Source of the DNA: Oryzias latipes
Lineage: Eukaryota > Chordata > Actinopteri > Beloniformes > Adrianichthyidae
Direction of reading: 5' to 3'
NCBI RefSeq assembly: GCF_002234675.1
Contig: NC_019867.2
Location: forward strand, 18,136,184 to 18,200,183
Length of the DNA stretch: 64,000 nt
Shown here: positions 44,901 to 56,900 of the stretch, in pieces
Position numbering within the stretch: the first letter of the stretch is position 1
Layout of the letters: each line of letters begins with the position of its first letter
The notes under the pieces: generated by a model
What the model was told of the DNA's origin: nothing
What the model saw: only the letters and a program-made list of their open reading frames with translations
Database searches by the model: none
Program-made: the position numbers and the translations under genes

Positions 44901-47900
44901 TAAAATGGCTAAATAGAATATAGGGAGCACAACAGGATGTTGTCAAATTTTGTATTTGTCGGGGGGCGCCTGTGGGGTTACTCGCCCAGGGAGTAAGTTA
45001 GTGTAGAACCGCCACTGGCTAGATTTATCACATAGTTTGTAGCAGCCTGAAACCTTTGAATTCCCGTCCCTGCAGCTGCTCCCGTCTGTGTCACACGCAT
45101 GAGTGAGAAAGAAAGGGGAGGGGTGGTGTGGGCTCTGTCTGCCAGGTGAATCGGGGAACGCAGAGGAGAGCTGCCTGTTGCCCAACACAGGATCATTTCG
45201 TGCCTTTAGGTTCCTCAGCTCATGCTACAATGTCATTCTTTATGAACTATTGTAGACATTTTGATGACGTGTCTTTATTTTCCGTCAAGGTTTTCTTTGT
45301 CTGTCTGTCGTTTAGTTCAGTGTTTTTCAACCTTTTTTGAGCCACGGCACACTTTAACCCTGAAAAAAATCCCGCGGCACACCAGCATCCAAAAAAAAAA
45401 AAAAAAGCAGAAATTCATGGTCTGTATTGATCGACAGCGCCCCCCCCCCCCGCAATCTCACGTGAATTTTTGGCAGAAAAAGCAGGAAGTTGCGGCTGTT
45501 TTTTTCTAAGAGATGAACCACCAGCTAAAGCTCGTCTTTAGCTGGTATATTTGTTAGAACTGAGCGACTTTATCAGCAGAATTAAGAACAAGGAAGTGAA
45601 GACTTTAACCACTTCTGATTGGTCAGACTGATGACATATGATTAAGCCTTCAAGAATGATTGGCGGAGACAGTTAAAGGGGCGGGACTTGTCCTTACACA
45701 GTTATAGCTGCAGCTAAATCGCGGTACCGTGATTTTTATCAAAATGTCTTTAATAGAATTAAATAAACACAAAGCAAAAGTAATTTTACGATCTTTTATA
45801 TTCCTAACTACTTAGTGTTTTATCAGGGCCTGTTTGGATGAACAAAGAGCTGATTTCCTGGAGATGGAAAATGTTTTTAAAACAGTGAATGAGGGCAATT
45901 TCTCCACGGCGCACTTGACCATCTCCCACCCGCGGAACACTAGTGTTCTGCGGCACACTAGTGTTCCGCGGCACACTAGTGTTCCGCGGCACACTAGTGT
46001 TCCGCGGCACACTAGTGTTCCGCGGCACACTAGTGTTCCGCCCGCGGCACACTAGTGTTCCGCGGCACACTGGTTGAAAAACACTGGTTTAGTTGGTGTT
46101 AGACAGACAGAAAGACATCAGGTAATGCAGGAAAACAGCTGCCCTTTATGAAATCAGAAATAAAGAATCATCATTTAGAATAAAAATGAGCACAATGTTT
46201 TTTATCTATTTCTTCAGACTAAAAAGGTTAAATCTATTGGTGCTGCTGTGTTCATGTTTCAGATCAATTTACATTTAATCTTATTTATTGATTGAATTAT
46301 TTCTCTCATCATCAAATGGTTCAGTTGGTCAAAATGTTTCTAGTTTAAATAGAGGATGACAGATTTTTTAATTTAAGCCTTTTTTCTGTTTTAGACTGTA
46401 ACAGGATTTCTGTTTCTGTTTCTGTTTGACAAAATAAAGTTAATATTTGTTGAAAGTGGATTTGTATTGCTTTTTTTCCGTTGTCAATGTTTTATGATAC
46501 AATTTTAGGTATACTTACACAAATTTTATAGACACTTACCTAATGTATTGTCACCGCGCGAGTGTGTGTGGGGGGGTGTGGGTTATGGGGGGGGGACTTT
46601 CTTTTTCCTAGGGGGGCGTGGCAAAAAATAATTGAGAAGCACTGCTTTAAGGAAATCAACAGACAGTGTGTCTGTTTGATTTACACTGAAGATGTTGCCG
46701 TGATGAAAGAGTAAAATGTCTGTTGGCACTATGAGACCAAGCGTCAGAGCAGCTACGCTTCGTACACAGGTGCCGAACGAGCACAGAAATTCAAGCAAAT
46801 GCCAGCTAGCCTTCAAGCTCAACAACAGTTTTTTTCCCCCCATCGCGGTGAGTCAACACACGCCGTCCATCCAGGCCTGCTTCACTATTTTCCTCGTGTA
46901 ATTAGCAGCGTTACACAAGGGCTTGCCGCCTGCCTGTCTCCTAATAATGGCCTCCACGTCTCCCCACAGGCTTCATAAGACCTGATACAGTTGGAGTCCC
47001 TGAAGTCAGTTCAGATCACTTAGGCCTCCAGGAGGAAATCCTGCAGGTTCATGTGTAAGTCAACATATTCTTATCTTCTGCTGTAGAAAAGCATCTAAAT
47101 CCTGTTTAGAGGCAAAGTTCTTAAAGGGCCTATAGCATACAAAATCAACTTTTTGAGCTTTTAAGTGTATTAAAAGGCTAATGAATCACAAAAAACAACC
47201 CCAAAGTGGTATTTTGATCCATTCACACTTTTCTGACTATTCCTCTAAAAAGCTGCGCTCTGAGCACCAGTGCCCTCCCAATCCAGGAAAACGAGTGAAT
47301 TCTCACGGTTAACTTATTCCAGTGAGGAACAGCCCCCTCCAGGAAGAGTCTGCGCTGCCAGCACCGCCTCCACGCTCCACACACACAAACACCCTTTATG
47401 TTCTGTTCTGTCTGTTCTTATGTGGGAGGATAAGACCTTGTTATAATTCAATTATTGTAAATCTACATTTTATAAGTGAATAGTTCAATGGCTACAAAAA
47501 ACATAAATAAAGTTTATTTTTATAAACAGAAAGGTGGGACTTGGTGGCTGTTGCTGGCTTTAATCAGCAAAAAACTGAACTAAATGGCTCTTTTAGTGAC
47601 CCCTGACCTAGACTAAACAAGCGTGGCCCTAAAAAGCAAGAACCTCTTCAAAACTGATATTTAGGGAATCTTTTTTTGTGTGGATTTAGGGTTTTCTACA
47701 AGGACAAAGAAAGCAACAAGCAATAAGTTCCCTTAAAACAGAACAAGGAGAAAAAAGAGGAAAACTTGCAGCCTTCATTCATAAAAACAGGCCTCCATGC
47801 TGGATGTTCCAGTTTTCTGCACTCATAATAAGTGTATACAAATGAAACCCCATTTATTCCAACAAAAGCCAAAGTTAGAAACATTTTTAAATACCTAATC

Positions 47901-50900
47901 TCCAAGTTTCATTATTACAGCCGCCCAGCACTGAAAGGACAGCAATTATGATCCACGCCTGCATTTTCTCATTACAGTCACGTTTTAAAAGAAAATGTTA
48001 ATCGAAAACTAAAGCACAAATTGTTGTGTGTGCCTAAAGCTGCCATCTCCACTCCCATCATCATTTTTATTTGTACCACAGTCTGCATTTGGTAAATCTG
48101 AGTTTTCAAATGTTAGGAGCTAAATTTGTGTGTGGAGCTAAACGTGGGAAAGCTGGAAGAGGAGAAGAGATCTGGAGAAATTACCTGCAGCCCCATCAGG
48201 AGGAGCGATCTTCATGGGGTAGGGGGGAACATGGGCTGTGTCTGGGCCACCGTCCCTGCAGGGGCAGGTGAATGGGATTCGCTCCTGGTTGCATGCAAAC
48301 TTGATGAACTTGCAGAGTTCTTCCTGAGTGAACATCTCCAAGGCGGTCCAAAAAAACTCAATGTGCTGGTCGGTCTCCATCAGACCCACTTGATACATGG
48401 TGTGAGCCTGATGATGAAAGAATCAAAACGTCAAACTTTGACGACAAATCAAAGCCTCTTTGATAGCAGTCTCACTTGCTTTGCTACTAGGAGTTTTTTT
48501 TTAAACGTTTTTGTAAAATTAAAATAAATGTAGGGAGCGACTTCTGAATTTAATGACACTTCACCTTGAGGAACTCCAGGTTGATGTAAGGCAAGCCGCA
48601 GGTGCGTAGCTCTATCTCCAGCGGGCTGAGCATGGTGAGCAGCTGCAGGGGGATGATGGAACCAAGTCCTGCCCGCACCGCCGTCATGCACTCCAGATTC
48701 TGCAGCTCTCTGAGACGGAGGCTCCTCACCGCCCGTGCATACACATCCTTGTTCTCCCAGCTTAACAAGCAAAAATAAACACGCACACTTGAGATCTATT
48801 ACCTCCAGTATCCGTAAAATACATTCAGTATTAGGATTAGGTCAACGGAAACATCCTGTTATTCGTCTACCTGACAGTGAAGCTCCGCCCTCCCTGACAA
48901 AGCTCCACCTCTTCACCTGTCATGGTGTAGTAGGTAAACGTGCAGCAGGGTCTGCTCGGGGACTCGGGGCTTTCCCCCGAATGGTGCTGGGAGGAGATTT
49001 CAGCACACAGAGCTTCCAGCTCACTTTCATCTGCCACCTGGAAAATAAGGAGAAGAATGTTCAGAATAGTTCATGAGAGCCAGACTGGTACCAGAACAGT
49101 TAGATCCTGAGACTCAAAACTAACATTTTCAAACTTCTTGACATAGTTGTAAGTGAGAACATCAGCTTCCTGCAAATCCTGCTCTGGGTCGAGAGGCTCG
49201 CCCACCAGGCCCTTCCAGAAGGAACCCAGCAAGTCCAAAGGAAGGGGCACATCTGCGCGGATGGCGATGCCAAGCAGCTGACCAAAGAAGTGCAACAGCT
49301 GTTCCTCTGCATAGCTGATAGGGCAAGGAGTCAAGATGTATTTCCCCTAAAAGCAGCACAAAATATATTTTAATGAGCTGGTTATATTGGTAAGTTTTAT
49401 CAAGAAACTGTTATCAGTCAGCTACAAGTGACAACTTTTATTTTAAAAAAATGCTTTGACATTACAAAGAGAAGAAAAAATGTGCTAAGAGGTAAGAAAA
49501 AAAAAGTCCTTGCAGCAGCAGGCCACAAAGAAGACAATACGTCTCAGTAACAAAAACCACATGGTTCCAAGGAGAACATCGTGTTTCACCTTGTTCCGGT
49601 TGGCTGAAGCACTGGGACAGGGGAGCAACAGGGAGAGCGCAGAGCTCTGCAACTCCTTACACACCTGCCACAGGAAGTGCCTGAAAGAGCCACCTGTGCA
49701 CACACATCAGCAACAGATTTAGAAGAAAAAAACATGATTCCACGAACGGTCTAGGATACAGACATAAGGACTTCTAACTTGTGCCATGAACTTCTTCTCC
49801 TGTGAAGCGAATATTGAAGGCGTAGGTTGGGTCTCCTCCGCTGGCCAGCTTTACACAAAGCTGGGATGACGGCACGCAAGATAACTGACGTGCTGCCTGG
49901 CAGAAATAAGTGTTTTCTGATGATCTGATCTCACCTGCGGGTTCAAAACCACAATACATCACAAGTGTTAACTTAACTCTGCTTCATCAGACGTTCAAAT
50001 AAAAAACGAACAAACATGAAGACGTGAGAGGAACACATACCTCCAACAATCTCAAGAGGGTCCAGAGTAATTTCTGGAGCTGCATGGTCAGCTGTTCGCT
50101 GCACCGTAGCATTCAATACTCTGTTCATCACAGTGACTTTAGTGTCGTAGAAGATCAAACCTGGTTTCAGGGAACAGGGCAGATGTGAATTTCATAAAGT
50201 CCAGGAATGAGTGAAATCCTTTCACACGTGCAGATATTTTGCTCACCTTTAGCCTCACACAGCAGAGCGGCAATGCTGTTCTGATACGTGTGTGTCTGTC
50301 TTAGCTCCACTAGAGGGAGAAAGAAACTCTCCAGGGTGTTGTTGAGCGACTGCAGCAAAGCAAAGCGCAGGCGCAAGCTCTCCACAGGCACGTCTGCAAC
50401 AAACAAATGCAAACAAAACACTGAAACTTAAAAAGGACTGAACCAATTACAACCTGAAGCATTTTCTCCAGTTTCTACACTCTACAATACAAAATACACA
50501 TTCAGAATGGATTCCTGCAAATCCAACTCTGTCGTAAAAAGAAGAGCTGGATTCAGTCATTTCCTTTTTTCTGTTGTACAATCTTTCTTTCTTTTTGTCA
50601 TGATGGCTGGCACTTACTGAGCAGACAGGCCACACGGGGATCAGCAGCATCACTGGGGTCCAGGTACACTTCATGGGGGTGCAGTCTGGCTGGCGTGATA
50701 GCCAGGTGTCGGCACAATCTGTTGATGTACTGCACCAACGCCACATCCATCACCAAGCTCCACTTTCGAGAAGCCTTCTGGGCGTGACGAGTATCAATAC
50801 AAGTGCATCTGAAAATAGAGAGGGATACTTCTAAAGACAGAGCGGAAGTCAATCGAAAAAGGAAAATTTGAGGATATGCATTATTAAAGACTATAAAAAA

Positions 50901-53900
50901 ACATTTGAAAAGATAAAAATAGACATACAAGTGTGCATAAATGAGTGGTGTAATTCTGGTTTAGCAGTAAAACAACATTTTCTTGTAATCAAACAGAGTC
51001 TAAATACTCCATCACCATCTAGAATGAATTTAAAAGGAAGCAGGGAAACACAAGTGTCTTGCCGCTGAATTTCTCAAGCCTTTTAAGAAGTGATTTCCAA
51101 TTGGCTTTGATAAAGCCTGCATACATGTGACGGTATTCAGGCTGTGGTAGAGCACCTCTGTGGTGATTGACACACCTTTCAAAGTGAAGGTCATAACCAC
51201 AGGCCAGAATGGCCCTCCAGACGCTACGGACGTCCTGCTTGGCACGATCAAGAGAAAATCTGTGGAAGCCTTCCAGGGTCAAGAACTTTTCCTCTGGAAC
51301 TAAAACAAAAAACAGGGAACTGTGAGCAGGCTCGTGGATCCTAACGTAAAAACAGACAAAGATTTAGATAAAGCAGCAGTTAGATGTATGTTAACAGAAT
51401 TAGTCATCATAACTTTGCCCTCCAGCCTTTATTTTTGCATGCTGAAGGTGAAGCAGTTTGAGAGGAAACATGGATACAAATGTCTGCTAACAACGTAAAA
51501 GTAAGGAAACATCAATATTTCTGCAAAAGCTTTGATGTTAAAAATAGTGCTGTTTTTGCAGAGGAACTGCTGCCTGCCTGATATCGTTCACCTTAGTGCT
51601 GAAGTTCTACCCTGCTGGAGGGTGGATTAGTATTTTTGGAAGCTGCATGCAGTAAATCTGGAACATTAATGCTACTTCAAGAAAAGAAGCAGAGATCTTT
51701 GCATCTGGGAAACAGTCGGGATGTGAACAAATTATGCAACAACGAGCAATCACAAAGTAGGAGAAATTTCACTAATGAAAGCCACTGAGGGCTTAGAGTA
51801 TGTCTGATGAGGTAAAACAATGCATTTCCTCATAATGAGGCCCAGTATTGTTTCTATGCAACAGAACCAATCTTATCAGAGCACATCTTTCATTTTTACA
51901 GACCCTCAGTTTTTTTGGCAGGGGATTTTTCTAGATCTTTCTCATCAGGAGGTCTGGATTTTTCTGGGGATTTGGGCTTTAAAACTGTCTTCTTCTCACT
52001 CAGTGCAGTCCTGCAGAAGAGGAGCAAAAAACAATGAATATTTTACTGTAGTGACTGCAGCTCTATATTATTTGCAAACAGTTAATTTAATTTGAGAGAA
52101 GTAACTCACCTGACGCTGTTGAGTACAGACTTTTCCTTTGTTGGAGGTTTGGTAATGGGTCTCTTGGTACTCACTACCTTCCCTTGATGCTGTTCTTTTC
52201 CTGCCTTGCTGTACTTGTTCTTGTTCGGCTTGGTTGTTCCATACTTTCTTAGGATCTGAGCAGAAATGAATTGTTAAACGATAAAAAGTTATTCAGGGAC
52301 AGCCTAAGCAAAAGCCTCTTTTAACAAGAGTTTTACTGCGAATCACTTGTTACATACCTGAGTAAGCTGATCTTCAAGCATTTTCTTGGGAGGCCGGATA
52401 TTAGTGAAGAAAGTATGAAGCAGGTTTCCTGGAGTCTGAGAGTTGATCTGCTCTTTGCTGAGGTAAATGTCCGACACCTTCACCGGTTTGGTTGGTGTGA
52501 GGCTGAGCATCTGCTCTGACTGCACACAGCTCTTAAAAATGTCTGTGAGAACGTCTCGTGCTCCGGGTACAAGTTTGTCCCCTTGAAACAAACAAATGAA
52601 ATACTTTAGGTTTCAAGTGAAAACAATAATGACTCCGCGTATTTGATTAGAGTCAAACACAAACCTTTGATTGATTTATCCAGGAAGTAGTCCTCAAGAG
52701 CAGAGCTCCCCTGGGTGTCGAACAAACTTTGGTTAACACTGGAAGCGGTGAGGATCTCTTCATTTGTCAACTCCATTAGCTCTTCCTCTCCTTCCAAGCT
52801 GGACAAGCCGATCAGGTCACTGCTGTTAAAAAGGCTGGCACGGATCTTTTCCACTTTGGCCCGAGAGCGAACCTGTTTTTAGGAGAAGATGGGGTTTTCT
52901 TGCAATCTTTAGTATTTCTGATCAATCCACAATCAAATTGATAAACCATCAATAATTTATAACTTCAACCTACCTCAATGACTGCATAGCCTTTGATGGG
53001 TCTGGCTGTGGCTGCGCTGTTATCCATGGAAGCGACTGTTTGTAGAGAGGCGCCATCCACCGAGGTCGTCTCTGTGTTCTCCAGAGGCTCTCCCAGGCTG
53101 CCCAAACTGCCGAGGCTTCCTGTGCTACACAGAGAGGTATCAAGGCTCTCCTGACTAGACACCGTCAGAGGGTCGTGCGCGCCTTGCTGGGTGTACGCCA
53201 CAGCCGCAGCGGCAGCATGAGAAAGAGGAGGAACCGCTATTGGCTCCTGATCAACAGAAAGTTCACTGGCCGTGCGGGAAACTCCCTGAGAGGAGCTGCA
53301 GATGGAGGTCTGGCTGGTGGAAGCCGAAGCACTTACACTCATAGCTGGAGTGACGCTGCTGGAGCTATCAGGACTTCCAGGTCCTCCACTGGTATTAAAT
53401 GGACGCTCAGGTTCAGAACTTCCCTTGCCATCCTGAGGGCTTACCGCTGCATCTCCTGTTTTCTTCTTGGGATCCTCCTCCTGCAGGGGGATGAAGATTT
53501 CGTCTTTGAAGAGCCCTCCGTGCGAATTGCACGCCCTGCGAATGGCATTTCGGACCACGGCCTCCTCCAGGTGAGTGGGGATTCCTGAGAGCACGAGGAG
53601 CCGGCTGTGGGCAGTGGGACCCACCAGGGCCTGGCAGGCGTCCGTCACTGCATCGCAGGTCACACTCAGACCCTGCGGGTCCTTGCTGGCAAGGTGCCGC
53701 AAGATCATGAGGAGAGTGAGGCAGCGGTGGAACCAGAGCATGTCCTCGGGCTTACTGCCTGCCATGTTGAGAAGGGCGCTGTCGCTCTCTGACAGTCTCG
53801 CACCTCCGCTTCCACGTTTTCCCGAAACTACGGCTGCCACTGCAGCTGCAGCTCTCTCCCGCTTAATCTTTACCTTTTTTCGTTTGGACAGCAAATTAGG

Positions 53901-56900
53901 GCTCTGGGGTGTCTGGCCTGGCGAGGATGAGGAGGATGAGGAGGAATCGCTAAGGTTGGGAGCACTGTTAGAGGACAGCGTTCCCACTGAAGAGCTGCCA
54001 ACATTCAATGGAAGAGTGACCTCTGCCACAGCTAGACACACCTCCATTAGGGCGTGGAAGTACGTTGAGAACCGGCTCTGCTCAGCCCCCAAAGCCAGCG
54101 GCATACCTCCGGATGAAGACCCCCCAGTGCCGGCCACTCCAGCAGTCCAGCCCTGAGTTTCCCGATCATAAAGCTTGCGGAGCTCTGTTTGCAGTGCCAT
54201 AAGCACTGCAAGGCAGGGGTTAAGTAGCAGAGCAATGGAGCTGGAAAGACCAGTAGGACTCTTCCGTTGCTCTAAGTGATGAATCTTCCTCAAAAGCTCT
54301 GCCAGCAAGTGAAAGATGAGTTCTTTAATGGAGGGAGCCAAGTCAGTGGTCCAAAGCAAGCCACCTTTGAGCAGGAGGGGAAAAAAAGGTTAAACATTAT
54401 ATGTCTGCATTTTATCTCAACAGATCAGAACGTTGACAGTGGAGTATAAGGAAGTTCATCAAACCTAGAAGCTCCACCACTTGCAGCAGCACTGAAGAGG
54501 GCACTGTGTCCAACTCGTCCTCTGATCGCTCAATACTTTCTCCCAGCTTCCATGTCAGTAGCTGCTCAGCAAATGCCATGGCCAGAGGGAACTCTAGTGG
54601 CAAGGAATGCAACACCAGTACAGCGCCAGGAGGGGGCGACACTCCTTCAAAGAAAACAGAAAACTCAATTTGAGTGCGGTTTTATTGTATTTTTTTATTC
54701 TAAAAAGCTCCTGCATTCATTAAAAAGTAATCTTTTAAGTAAGTACTTAAAGTACTTACCTAATTTAATGTGCACTTTATCCGTTGGTATGATGACAGAG
54801 GGGTACTGGTTGGTGGTGGGAGGGGGGGTAAGGCCTGTGTTGGTTGGCGAGGCATCCAGAGGGTAACACACAGCCTCCATTAGATTTAGCTGACCATTTT
54901 TACGCACTTTGTGACCCAGGCAGTACACCATCACGTGAGCCCAGGGAGCCTTGTACAGACTTGAGCTAGCAGAAAAGACAGGAAACCAATGAACCTTTCA
55001 ACATCTGCACTGACACAGTAACTCTTGATTGTCAAAGTTAGAAGCAACTTACTCTTTGCGACAGCCAAGCTGGCTTTCTTTGCAGGACACAATCACAAAT
55101 GCAGCACCTGGAAAACTGACATCCATGCTAACCTTTGACTCCGAAACAGGGAACTCCTCTGATGTGAACTGTTCAGGTGCATTCTGTTCAAATCAACAAC
55201 AAAGATGGTCACCACTTTGTGACTGGAGACAACTGCGTTAACTCACAGCGAAGCTGACCTGAAGAAAACAGCAGATCTGCTTTGTAAGATCCAGTAGACT
55301 CTCCTCTCCTTGATGCAAGGCACGAGTAATGGCCACTGTCAACCATTCCCGAATGGGCTGAGCATTACCCTGATAAAACAGGTCTGTGGGAGAGCAGCTC
55401 TGGCCTTCAAGGTTGTGAAGCACAGACTGAGCCAGTAGAATAGAACTAGAACTAATAGTGCCATCTGCCGCAAGAAAAAAAGAATTGAGAAAATCAGTTT
55501 TGAGATACAAATGACATTACAGGAGACATATGATGTCAGTTTGCCATGGTGGAACTATATACAGTCCATCCATCCATCCATCCATCCATCTTCCTCCGCT
55601 TATCCAGGACCGGGTCGCGGGGGCAGCAGACTGAGCAGAGATGCCCAGACTTCCCTCACCCCAGCCACTTCCTCCAGCTCCTCTGGGGGGACCCCGAGAC
55701 GTTCCCTGGCCAGCCGAGAGACGTAGTCTCTCCAGCGTGTCCTGGGTCTTCCCCGGGGCCTCCGCCCAGTGGGACATGCCCGGAACACCTCTCCAGGGAG
55801 GCGTCCAGGAGGCATCCGGACTAGATGCCCGAGCCACCTCAACTGGCTCCTTTCGATGTGGAGGAGAAGCGGTTCTACTCCGAGCTCTCCGCGGGTGACC
55901 GAGCTTCTCACCCTATCTCTATGGGAGCGCCCAGCCACCCTACGGAGGAAGCTCATTTCAGCCGCTTGTATTCGGGACCTCGTTCTTTCGGTCATGACCC
56001 ATAGCTCATGACCATAGGTGAGTACTGGAACGTAGATCGACCGGTAAATTGAGAGCTCTGCTTTTCGGCTCAGCTCTCTCTTCACCACGACGGACCGATA
56101 GAGCGACCGCATAACTACGGACGCCGCTCCGATCCGCCTGTCAATCTCACGCTCCGATCTTCCCTCACTCGTGAACAAGACCCCAAGGTATTTAAACTCC
56201 TCCACCTGGGGCAAGGACACTCCACCCACCGAGAGATGGCAAACTACCTTTCTCCGGTCAAGGACCATGGCCTCAGATTTAGCGGCGCTGACCCTCATCC
56301 CAGCCGCTATATACAGTACCCATGCTATAAAGATTGTATTTTATTGTTAAGTTAACCCATACTTGTTTATCAGGCAAACACCAAGGTGTAAGAATTTAAA
56401 ACAAATGCTTGTAACATTTATAAAACAGTGGATTGCACTCAGCAGGAATTCAATTGAGCAGGAATTTCAACTGTTGCTACATTGTTTTATTAAAACAGTG
56501 CACAAGAATCAAAACGAACACATCCAAGCTTAAAAAAGTGCAACCTCAATGTTTCCCAAAAGCAAATGTGAATGGTAAAGATTGGTTCCGCCTTAAATGT
56601 TTTGCTAATTATTGCCCCTCCTTTAATTAACAATGAGTCTGTGCTTTCTATAATTTGGAGAAAAGGGACCTAAATGGTAGATTGGAGTATCAATAATATA
56701 GCCTCCATTCAGACACTTTTAGCTGCCATCAGTGGGTGAATGTGTGAGTCTAGGGTGAATGGGACTCTGACTGTAAAAATGCTCGGACCTTCAAAGAAGG
56801 TAGAAAAGCGCCATCTAAGTACCCCATTTCATGCACATAGGACCATCCCAAAGCAAAAAAAAAACAAAATTTGAGCAGACCCTTGACACTTACCAGGGAG

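Larger units (their letters stand above)
42872..45017. mobile_element. hAT element at the 5' end of the LINE
   Basis: Terminal inverted repeats cagaggcggttct (left) and agaaccgccactg (right), with an 8-bp target duplication gctagatt (42,864-42,871 and 45,018-45,025). It holds a solo LTR and a SINE. No transposase was found. Confidence 0.85.
37221..45025 (-). mobile_element. RTE-like LINE with nested insertions
   Basis: Flanked by a 12-bp target duplication tatcacatagtt (37,209-37,220 and 45,026-45,037). Minus-strand order: 5' region near 42,860, an apurinic-type endonuclease (LRIGTLNVGTM, VQETRW and VIGADFNGHVG motifs, about 41,740-42,700), linker, then reverse transcriptase with MFADDIVI (37,254-38,454 plus 39,811-39,950 and 41,082-41,740), and a 3' end in AAGAAGAAGAC. 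The single long frame is broken by two hAT insertions and by stops, so it is inactive. The endonuclease and tail type fit the RTE clade (Expander-like). Confidence 0.85.
37052..46644. mobile_element. Inner hAT element, enlarged by nested insertions
   Basis: The terminal inverted repeat is cagtgcttctcaa (right end ttgagaagcactg) and the 8-bp target duplication is ctttaagg (37,044-37,051 and 46,645-46,652). Its own sequence is limited to about 37,052-37,208 and 45,038-46,644 minus one further hAT. The ends are strikingly G-rich. No transposase is recognisable, so it is a non-autonomous element. Confidence 0.85.
36746..46982. mobile_element. Charlie-like hAT fragment, host of the transposon nest
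   Basis: The left end (caggggcgtccaaac) is of hAT type. A short coding relic begins at 36,970 with MAAPKKRK, followed by a WENEYFF...VCLIYTEDVAVMKE stretch like the BED-finger start of Charlie transposases. The relic is interrupted by the inner hAT at 37,052-46,644 and resumes at 46,653. It soon loses frame, and no right terminal repeat was found. Copy A lacks the whole block, and about 55 bases of copy A sequence (15,107-15,162) are missing here. Confidence 0.6.
21366..51021. repeat. Tandem segmental duplication, copy B
   Basis: This is the second copy of the duplicated unit, in the same orientation. The offset to copy A is about 21,365 at the left, 21,601-21,603 across sds and 31,097-31,100 across the hectd4 tail. 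The jump comes from about 10 kb of transposons inserted between the last two hectd4 exons. On its right the sequence continues without a break into further in-phase hectd4 exons, so this copy keeps the original context at that end. Genes in this copy are intact where those in copy A are broken. Confidence 0.93.

Noticed and set aside
45804-46070. Protein of repeated SVPRNT-like units from the minisatellite
   Set aside because: An 18-bp repeat gives a periodic open frame in any phase; it is explained by the DNA repeat.
55565-55590. ccatccatcc tract as an independent microsatellite
   Set aside because: It is the 3' tail of the truncated LINE, inside its target-site duplication.
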